A stretch of 11,715 nt of DNA from positions 1-11,715 of the forward strand of contig CAJLPX010000042.1 in the NCBI GenBank assembly GCA_905208635.1, written 5' to 3'. Positions within the stretch are counted from its first letter, which is position 1. Each line of letters begins with the position of its first letter. Shown here piece after piece: positions 6,703 to 11,715 of this stretch. This DNA comes from an uncultured Collinsella sp. (GTDB lineage Bacteria > Actinomycetota > Coriobacteriia > Coriobacteriales > Coriobacteriaceae). The notes beneath the pieces were generated by a model that made no database searches, was not told where the DNA came from, and saw only the letters and a program-made list of their open reading frames with translations. Made by a program: the position numbers and the translations under genes.

Positions 6703-7424
6703 AGGTGCGACTTGACCTCGGCGGCACGACGACGGGACACCGGTACCGTCGAGTTCACGCGGTCGAGCCTGAGCTCCATCAACCCCGTGGAGCCAATCTC
6801 AACATTGTGCACGTCTTCCAAATTGACCAGGTAGCTGCGATGAACGCGAATAAAGCCCTCGGAGTCCAAGCGACGCTCGAGCGAAGAGATCGACTCATTG
6901 ATCAGATACGTTCCCTCGGCGCAGATGGCGTTGCAAAAATCGGCGCGCGCCTCAAAGTAGCAGACGTCTGCGGCGGGAATGAACACCTTTTTGCCCCCGC
7001 GATCCACCGTCAGACGCAAAGGCTGGCGCGGAGCGTGGACAACACGGCGGGCACCCAAGGCTGCCTCGATCTTGTCGAGTGCCTTTGACAGACGTGCGTC
7101 CTCGACCGGCTTGACGATATAGTCGACCGCATCGAGGTTATACGCATCGGCGGCGAACTCGGCAAACGCCGTCACAAACACAACCACCGGTGGCGTCTTT
7201 AAGTTCTGCAGCGTCTCGGCAAGCTCAATTCCCGAGCGGCCGGGCATCGTGATGTCCAAAAACAACACGTCGGGCTTGCTCGAGAGAATCGACTCCACGG
7301 CCTCGGTGACATTGCCCGCCTCGGCAATATGCCCCACGCGCGCGTCCTTCTCCAATAGATAGCGTAGCTCAGCCCTGATGGGAGGCTCGTCATCAACCAC
7401 CAGGATGTTCCAGCCCTCGGACAT
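6690..7424 (-). CDS. LytTR-family response regulator (regulator B)
   Basis: A 244-residue REC-LytTR regulator, paralogous to regulator A. The receiver (about 5-125) has D11-D12, phospho-acceptor D57 in FLDITMPG, T85 and K105. The LytTR domain (about 135-244) carries GFIRVHRSYLVNL and VPVSRRR, the segments most alike in the two regulators. The linker and the region around residues 155-175 differ strongly from regulator A, so the two probably bind different sites. The ATG at 7424 has a GAGAGGAAG ribosome site upstream. It is 35 nt downstream of sensor B and is its obvious partner; the phospholipase-like gene follows without a terminator. Membrane-lipid or transporter control is possible from context only. 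Confidence 0.93.
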   Translation of the reverse strand: MSEGWNILVVDDEPPIRAELRYLLEKDARVGHIAEAGNVTEAVESILSSKPDVLFLDITMPGRSGIELAETLQNLKTPPVVVFVTAFAEFAADAYNLDAVDYIVKPVEDARLSKALDKIEAALGARRVVHAPRQPLRLTVDRGGKKVFIPAADVCYFEARADFCNAICAEGTYLINESISSLERRLDSEGFIRVHRSYLVNLEDVHNVEIGSTGLMELRLDRVNSTVPVSRRRAAEVKSHLGLA

Positions 7425-7459
7425 GTGCGCTTCCTCTCTCTCCTCAATATACTCGCGTG

Positions 7460-8851
7460 CTACGCCGTCAACGGCGCCGGCTCATGCGACTCGCCGTTCA
7501 GCTCGACGATAACCTGCGTCCCCACGTCCTCCTGGGACTCCACGCGCATGCCGGAATCTTCTCCGTAAAAGAAATGGATGCGCTGAAGCACGTTGAAGAG
7601 CGCCAGGCCGCAACCTCGCTTGATGGAGCCGTCGGCGGTAATGCTCTCGGGTTCCTCTCGGCGATGTTGCTCAAACAGATGCGCGCAGACTTCTTCGCTC
7701 ATACCGATGCCGTCATCTTCGACGATAATCTCCAAGCCGTCATCGGTCTCAAAAGCCCTAACACGAATAGAAAGCGGCTCGGTCTCGCGCTGCGCATGCT
7801 TGATGCAGTTTTCGAGCAGCGGCTGCAAGATAAACGGCGGCACCAGGCTGTCGCGCACCTCAAAGTCGATGTCGACCGAAACGCGCAGACGGCCGTCGCC
7901 ATACCGGGCCTGCATTAGATTGATATAGCGAGTGCCCTGTTCCACCTCGTGCTCGAGCGTGGTGAGCGTATCGGAATCAGAAAGCGTCTGACGATAGTAA
8001 TTGGAAAAGTCGATCAGCAGCGACCGCGCCTTGTCGGGCTCGGTTCGAACGAGCGACACGATGGTGCTGATGGTGTTAAACAGAAAATGAGGATCGACCT
8101 GCGATTGCAAGGCGCGCAGCTCCACGCGGGCCGTGAGCTCGTCTTGGCGCTCGAGCTCAAAGCTCGCAAGCTGCGTAGAAATGAGGTCGGCAAAACCCGA
8201 GGCAAGCGCCGTCTGGCGCATATCGATGCTGCTCAGACGGGGATAATACAGCTCGAGCGTGCCCACGCAATGCCCGCGCACGGTAAGCGGTGCGACAATA
8301 CCGGCGCGCAGGCGCGGAAAGTAGCCACCCGTCTCATTGGAGGCGTCGCGCGAAAACACGCTTTGCTCACCGCTGTTGATCACGTTGAGCGTGGTCTTGA
8401 GCACCACCGGGGTGCCGGCGGGACACTTTGCCGAATCCTCGCCCCAGCTTGCCAACACCTGCTTGCCGTCGGTAAAGCAGATGGCAGAGGCGATAGTTTC
8501 GGACAGGATGATCTTAGAGGCGCCCAGGGCAGCTTCGGGCGTAAGACCGCGCGACGTGTAGGCGAATATTTTTGAAGCGATGGCGAGCGTGCGGTCGGTT
8601 GCGCTCGATGTGAGGTCGTCGGGAACGACAAAGACGTACGAGAAGAAGAAGCACAGCATGACCAAGCCGGCAATGACGACAACGGCTGGAACGGGATTGG
8701 GATTATCGGTTAGATCCCAGATGAGCAGCAGGATAAGCAGCGGAACGACAATACCGAGCAAGATGGCTTGAACCACATGCTGAGCGGTACGAAAGACCTT
8801 GGTAGAGTTGTAGCTCTTGCCCAGAATCAACCTATTGAGATCCACCGTCAT
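7460..8851 (-). CDS. LytS-type sensor histidine kinase (sensor B)
   Basis: About 463 residues, paralogous to sensor A and the partner of regulator B. Two membrane helices (about 27-45 and 55-77) are joined by a loop of roughly nine residues. A GAF-like region follows (about 85-225, with GIVAPLTVRGHCVGTLELYY). The His_kinase module has H255 in QVDPHFLFN, where the usual N before P is D. The ATPase has QPLLENCIKH (343-352), DDGIGM (379-384) and RGCGLALFN (412-420). An upstream ATG at 8920 is open, but that reading translates the 8883-8904 terminator hairpin and lacks a ribosome site. GAAGGGG directly abuts the ATG at 8851, so the GTG at 8845, six nt beyond it, may be the true start; the difference is two residues. 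The signal is unknown; sensing within the membrane or through the GAF region is likely. Confidence 0.9.
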   Translation of the reverse strand: MTVDLNRLILGKSYNSTKVFRTAQHVVQAILLGIVVPLLILLLIWDLTDNPNPVPAVVVIAGLVMLCFFFSYVFVVPDDLTSSATDRTLAIASKIFAYTSRGLTPEAALGASKIILSETIASAICFTDGKQVLASWGEDSAKCPAGTPVVLKTTLNVINSGEQSVFSRDASNETGGYFPRLRAGIVAPLTVRGHCVGTLELYYPRLSSIDMRQTALASGFADLISTQLASFELERQDELTARVELRALQSQVDPHFLFNTISTIVSLVRTEPDKARSLLIDFSNYYRQTLSDSDTLTTLEHEVEQGTRYINLMQARYGDGRLRVSVDIDFEVRDSLVPPFILQPLLENCIKHAQRETEPLSIRVRAFETDDGLEIIVEDDGIGMSEEVCAHLFEQHRREEPESITADGSIKRGCGLALFNVLQRIHFFYGEDSGMRVESQEDVGTQVIVELNGESHEPAPLTA

Positions 8852-8858
8852 CCCCTTC
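8852..8858 (-). promoter_or_regulatory. Ribosome binding site of sensor B
   Basis: GAAGGGG on the minus strand touches the ATG at 8851 (zero spacing) but sits 6 nt before an in-frame GTG at 8845. The spacing favours the GTG; either way it excludes the longer reading from 8920. Confidence 0.55.
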
Positions 8859-8877
8859 TTACTGACGCACCCATAGC

Positions 8878-8904
8878 AATAAAGAGGGCCGCAAGCGACC
8901 CTCT
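8878..8904 (-). terminator. Terminator-like hairpin between amidohydrolase and sensor B
   Basis: On the minus strand AGAGGG (8904-8899) pairs with CCCTCT (8888-8883), extended inward through a G-U and C-G pairs, then TTTATT (8883-8878). It lies about 60 nt after the amidohydrolase stop and only 20 nt before the sensor B ribosome site. Probable amidohydrolase terminator, with a possible attenuator role for the sensor B operon. Confidence 0.7.
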
Positions 8905-8906
8905 CC

Positions 8907-8921
8907 ATTGCATTATGCAAT
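8907..8921. promoter_or_regulatory. 15-bp palindrome overlapping a possible -10 box, operator candidate
   Basis: ATTGCAT and ATGCAAT flank a single central base, a perfect 7+7 inverted repeat. The one-base spacer cannot form an RNA hairpin loop, so a DNA-binding site is the likelier meaning. On the minus strand it contains CATAAT, five of six -10 matches, with TTGATG 20 nt upstream. It lies directly upstream of the 8878-8904 hairpin and so would sit at the sensor B promoter. Confidence 0.45.
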
Positions 8922-8962
8922 CAAATACTGTGTTTTACATCAAGCCATCGATGAACGGTAGC

Positions 8963-10240
8963 TTAGGCGCTGTACTTGTTTGCCTCGCCGAAGGTGCCAG
9001 CCTCGACAATCCAGCCGTCCTTCATGATGACGTCCATGTTGTCGGTGTTGAGCACGTGAATGTCAGCGGCGACGTCACCGTTGACGACCAGCAGGTCGGC
9101 GCACTTGCCGGCCTCGATGGAACCGGTCTCGTCCTCGATGTGGCACATCTTGGCACCGTTGAGGGTGGCGCAGGTGATGGTCTCGACCGGGGTGAAGCCG
9201 ATCTTGTCGACAAACTCGTACATCTCCTCGATGGAGCAGGTGCCGTACGGGGTGACGAAGGAGAAGGAGTCGGAGCCGATCGTCATGACGACGCCGCGCC
9301 TCTTGGCCTCGCGCAGGCAGTCGTAGTTGCGCTGCAGCTCCTTCTCGACCAGGGTGCCCTCGTACTTGTCGTGCAGCTCGGGGACGTAGACGGGCGGATA
9401 GGTGGCGTACCAGGTGGGCAGGAAGGCGATCGTCGGAGTGAAGAAGGTGCCCTGCTCGGCCATGAGGTCCATGGTGCGCTCATCGATATCGAAGCCGTGA
9501 ATCAGCTGCTCGCAGCCAAAGCGAACGGAATCGTAGGCAGCGGCGTGGTTGTTGTAGCAGTGGCTCCACACGGGGATGCCGACCATCTTTGCCTCTTCGA
9601 CCACGGCCTGGATCTCCTCGGAGCAGTAGTGCTGGTCGCGACCGGAGTCCCAGCGCCAGATGCCGCCACCGGTAGCCCAGATCTTGATGGCATCGGGGTT
9701 CTCGCGCAGGCGACGACGGACGGCCTTGCGCAGATCCCAAGGACCGTCGACCTGATCGCCCCAGGGGTGCGATTCCTTGTTGAGCTCCTGGCTGCAGTGG
9801 TGGGAGTCGCCGTGGCCGGCAACGCGGCAGAAGCCAAGGCCGGTGGCCAGAACGCGCGGGCCCTTGAAGACGCCCTTGTCGATGCAGTCACGGATCTGGA
9901 TACCAAAGCGGCCGATCTCGCAGACGGTGGTGAGGCCGTGGGTGAGGCAGTCGTAGGCCTGCTTGACGGCGACGGCCTGCTTCTCGAGGAGCGGCTGCAT
10001 GACCCAGTCGGTGTCATCGTCGGTCAAGTTGCCCGAGAAGTGCAGGTGGGTGTCGATCAGGCCGGGAAGGACGGTCTTGCCGGCGGCATCGATAACCTCA
10101 ACACCCTCAGGAAGGTCCTGCATAGTGCCGGCGTACTCGATCTTGCCGTTGTCGTCGACGAGAACGAGGGAGTTCTCGACCGGCTCGGCACCGGTACCGT
10201 CGATGAGCTTGCCGCCAACGATTGCGTACTTAGTGGACAT
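8963..10240 (-). CDS. Metal-dependent amidohydrolase (imidazolonepropionase/prolidase-like)
   Basis: A 425-residue cytosolic enzyme of the amidohydrolase superfamily, expected to hydrolyse a C-N bond in a small amide, peptide or N-substituted amino acid. Metal-site residues are in place: DTHLH (H65, H67), a lysine in AIKIWATGG (K186, likely carboxylated as in the Sgx9260/Xaa-Pro dipeptidase-like group), H227, H248 and the aspartate in GSDS (D324). The flanking beta-sandwich segments (1-60 and about 375-415, with the typical AGKCADLLVV) complete the fold. All 20 lysine codons are AAG and asparagines use AAC, a stronger bias than in the regulator genes, which suggests high expression. The ATG at 10240 has AAGGAGG upstream. 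The permease gene ends 131 nt upstream on the same strand, so transport and hydrolysis of one substrate is likely. Exact substrate unknown. Confidence 0.88.
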   Translation of the reverse strand: MSTKYAIVGGKLIDGTGAEPVENSLVLVDDNGKIEYAGTMQDLPEGVEVIDAAGKTVLPGLIDTHLHFSGNLTDDDTDWVMQPLLEKQAVAVKQAYDCLTHGLTTVCEIGRFGIQIRDCIDKGVFKGPRVLATGLGFCRVAGHGDSHHCSQELNKESHPWGDQVDGPWDLRKAVRRRLRENPDAIKIWATGGGIWRWDSGRDQHYCSEEIQAVVEEAKMVGIPVWSHCYNNHAAAYDSVRFGCEQLIHGFDIDERTMDLMAEQGTFFTPTIAFLPTWYATYPPVYVPELHDKYEGTLVEKELQRNYDCLREAKRRGVVMTIGSDSFSFVTPYGTCSIEEMYEFVDKIGFTPVETITCATLNGAKMCHIEDETGSIEAGKCADLLVVNGDVAADIHVLNTDNMDVIMKDGWIVEAGTFGEANKYSA

Positions 10241-10250
10241 GGTTCCTCCT

Positions 10251-10262
10251 TATGGATCCATA
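10251..10262. repeat. 12-bp perfect palindrome before the amidohydrolase ribosome site
   Basis: TATGGATCCATA is its own reverse complement and its edge touches the AAGGAGG ribosome site at 10245-10251. It could be a regulator or protein-binding site close to the start codon, or chance; no direct evidence of function. Confidence 0.4.
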
Positions 10263-10268
10263 TAGTGG

Positions 10269-10296
10269 GCGAGGCCGTGTTGGGTTAAGGCCTCAC
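10269..10296 (-). other. Hairpin in the amidohydrolase leader
   Basis: On the minus strand GTGAGGCC (10296-10289) pairs with GGCCTCGC (10276-10269) over 8 bp with one G-U and a 12-nt loop. No T-tract follows. It lies between the larger 10323-10351 hairpin and the amidohydrolase ribosome site. Confidence 0.45.
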
Positions 10297-10322
10297 AAAG
10301 CTACCCAAGTGGTGCCGGGTTC

Positions 10323-10351
10323 GGTGCGCGGGAGAGAGGGTTCCGCGCACC
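10323..10351 (-). other. Strong hairpin without T-tract after the permease
   Basis: GGTGCGCGG (10323-10331) pairs perfectly with CCGCGCACC (10343-10351) around an 11-nt loop, about 20 nt after the permease stop. The lack of a T-run on either strand argues against a classical intrinsic terminator. An RNA stability or processing element between permease and amidohydrolase, or partial termination, is possible. Confidence 0.55.
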
Positions 10352-10371
10352 CGATCCGCCCCGGCTAGGCG

Positions 10372-11715
10372 TTACTTTTTGCGGGAATTGGTGAAAGCCA
10401 TGAGGGCCAGGCCAATAGCCAACCAGCCGATCACGATGCTCCACTCCACCATGTTGAGGGAGGCGGGAGAGAACGGGATCACGAGCAGGCCAATGATGGT
10501 GCCGCAGGCAACGATAGCGAGGCTGATGCCAAACTTGCCGCCGGGCACCTCGTAGGGACGAGGCAGGTCGGGCTCGGTGAAGCGCATGCGCAGGCAAGCG
10601 AGGGCGACCATGCCGCAGGAGAAGATGAAGGCGAGAGCCGACACGTTGGTCAGAGGGATGAGCATGTTCTTGCCCAGGAACGGACCGACGACGGTGATGA
10701 CGCCCAGAACGACGCAGGCGAGCTTGGGAGCGCCGGACTTGGGATCGACCTCGGCGAACTTCTCGGGCAGCTGGCCCTTTCGGCCCATGGCGAGCATGAT
10801 GCGGCTCGTGGCGCCGTAGAAGGAGTTCATCGGGCCCATGGGTCCAAGCGTGGCGATGACGAGCATGGCCAGGTACAGGAGCATGTTGATGCCCTTGAGG
10901 CAGGCAAGCGCGGGAACCGGGCTCTTAACGAACTCATGCCAGTCGAGGATGGTGCCGAACGAGTAGATGCAGACCATGTAGAAGCCGCCTGCGGCCAGCA
11001 GGGCCAGGGAGATGATCTTGCCGAACTTGTTCCAGTTGAGGCCCTCGGCTGCTTCCTCAGCCTGCTGAGGAATGGTGTCGAAGCCGGCATAGAAGAACGG
11101 GGTCAGAACCAGGACCGAAACGATGCCTGCGAACAGGCTGGTGCCCTCGGTAGCAGGCTTGCCGCCGCCAGCACCGGTGACCTGGGAGAACACGGGCATG
11201 GCGTTGTCCGGCGAGCCGGTGAACAGCGAGACACCCATGGCGAGCAGCATGCCGCAGAGCAGGGCCTTGGTCAGGAAGGCCTGCAGCTTGGCGGCCGAGC
11301 TGGCACCGCGGAAGTTGAGGAAGATGACGTAGGTTGCAAAGCCGAGCGCGATCAGCGTCGGGAACAGGTAAACGTCGGCGCCCAGGATGGTGTAGAGCTT
11401 GACGGCGCGCAGCCACTCAAGGCCTGGCAGGCTGCCGAACATCTCGGACACGAGAGTCGAGATGGCGATGGCCTCCCACGGGCACAGGATGCCGTTGCCC
11501 AGGGCCAGGAGCCAGCCGGTGATGTAGCTCATCGTACGGCCAAAGCTACGATCGACATACTCGACGATGCCGCCCGAAATGGGGATAGCAGCCGTGAGCT
11601 CACCGAAAACAGCTCCGACGGGCACGAGGAAGATTGCGCCCAAGAGGAATGCAATCATAGCGGGAACGGGACCGCCGCCCACGACCATCCAGTCGCCGAC
11701 CTGCAGAACCCAACC
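10372..11715 (-). CDS. APC-family amino-acid permease, 5' end outside the window
   Basis: The visible 447 residues belong to the amino acid-polyamine-organocation (APC, AA_permease_2-like) transporters. The frame stays open through the right edge: codons before the first internal Met (11688) read GWVLQVGDW, part of the first helix region, so the true start lies outside. Hydrophobic segments throughout fit roughly 11-12 helices. Signatures include VGAVFGELTAAIPISGGIVEYV (helix 2 and the following loop, typical of APC) and FYAGFDTIPQQAEE in the middle, matching the conserved F.aF.G.D...EE type segment. A short basic tail (SRKK) ends the protein. Codon use is as biased as in the amidohydrolase. 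Being directly upstream of that enzyme it probably imports the enzyme's substrate. The substrate class, amino acid or derivative, is known only from the family. Confidence 0.9.
   Translation of the reverse strand, partial: GWVLQVGDWMVVGGGPVPAMIAFLLGAIFLVPVGAVFGELTAAIPISGGIVEYVDRSFGRTMSYITGWLLALGNGILCPWEAIAISTLVSEMFGSLPGLEWLRAVKLYTILGADVYLFPTLIALGFATYVIFLNFRGASSAAKLQAFLTKALLCGMLLAMGVSLFTGSPDNAMPVFSQVTGAGGGKPATEGTSLFAGIVSVLVLTPFFYAGFDTIPQQAEEAAEGLNWNKFGKIISLALLAAGGFYMVCIYSFGTILDWHEFVKSPVPALACLKGINMLLYLAMLVIATLGPMGPMNSFYGATSRIMLAMGRKGQLPEKFAEVDPKSGAPKLACVVLGVITVVGPFLGKNMLIPLTNVSALAFIFSCGMVALACLRMRFTEPDLPRPYEVPGGKFGISLAIVACGTIIGLLVIPFSPASLNMVEWSIVIGWLAIGLALMAFTNSRKK

Noticed and set aside
8852..8920. 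Longer N-terminus of sensor B from the ATG at 8920
   Set aside because: The extra 23 residues would be encoded by a terminator-like hairpin and have no ribosome site; the residues do not look like a sensor or signal peptide.
8951..8959. ACCGTTCAT on the minus strand, matching the degenerate LytTR-box consensus
   Set aside because: LytTR proteins normally bind two such repeats about two helical turns apart, and I see no second copy at that spacing. A motif this loose is expected by chance several times in this window.
8768..10288. Long plus-strand open frame (506 codons) opposite the amidohydrolase
   Set aside because: It mirrors a strongly codon-biased real gene: stops are rare on the other strand because of that bias. 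Its translation is a low-complexity V/G/D/A-rich sequence with no motif, while the minus frame has a complete amidohydrolase metal site.
1..11715. CRISPR array, insertion sequence, phage or defence island
   Set aside because: No regularly spaced repeats, transposase, integrase or terminal inverted repeats were seen; all genes are ordinary co-directional chromosomal types.

Overview
All nine protein genes in this window lie on the minus strand, so the transcribed order runs from right to left. The sequence is fairly GC-rich, with GC-rich third positions, short intergenic gaps and strong Shine-Dalgarno (SD) sequences. Two full LytS/LytTR sensor-regulator pairs occur within 9 kb. This fits a host-associated Coriobacteriia actinobacterium such as Collinsella. 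That assignment is an inference from the style of the proteins, since there is no rRNA or other marker gene to fix it.

In transcription order: (1) a 5'-truncated APC-family amino-acid permease runs off the right edge (10372-11715), followed by a metal-dependent amidohydrolase of the imidazolonepropionase/prolidase-like group (8963-10240). Together they look like an uptake-and-hydrolysis module with strongly biased codons. A minus-strand hairpin with a U-tract follows. (2) Sensor kinase B (7460-8851), LytTR regulator B (6690-7424), a zinc-dependent phospholipase C-like protein (5653-6597) and a UMF1/Atg22-type MFS transporter (4292-5551) come next, with no strong terminator visible between them. 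(3) A 12-bp terminator hairpin at 4147-4177 separates this from a GT-A glycosyltransferase (2933-4120). The glycosyltransferase stop overlaps the start of sensor kinase A (1593-2936) by 4 bp, and LytTR regulator A follows (804-1520). (4) After another terminator comes a YfcE/MJ0936-type metallophosphoesterase (240-707), which has its own terminator. The leftmost 200 bases are non-coding and rich in hairpins.

The two kinase-regulator pairs are paralogous. Both kinases have two closely spaced membrane helices with almost no extracytoplasmic loop, a cytoplasmic GAF-like region, then a LytS-type His_kinase and HATPase. Each kinase is followed at once by a REC-LytTR regulator. Pair A is translationally coupled to a glycosyltransferase, which suggests a link to surface glycans. 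Pair B lies directly downstream of the permease/amidohydrolase module. In both cases an intrinsic-terminator-like hairpin lies immediately before the SD of the operon's first gene, leaving no room for a promoter after it. Either these operons have attenuated leaders or they depend on readthrough. This is the most testable regulatory idea here. I saw no insertion sequence, phage gene, CRISPR array, tRNA or rRNA.
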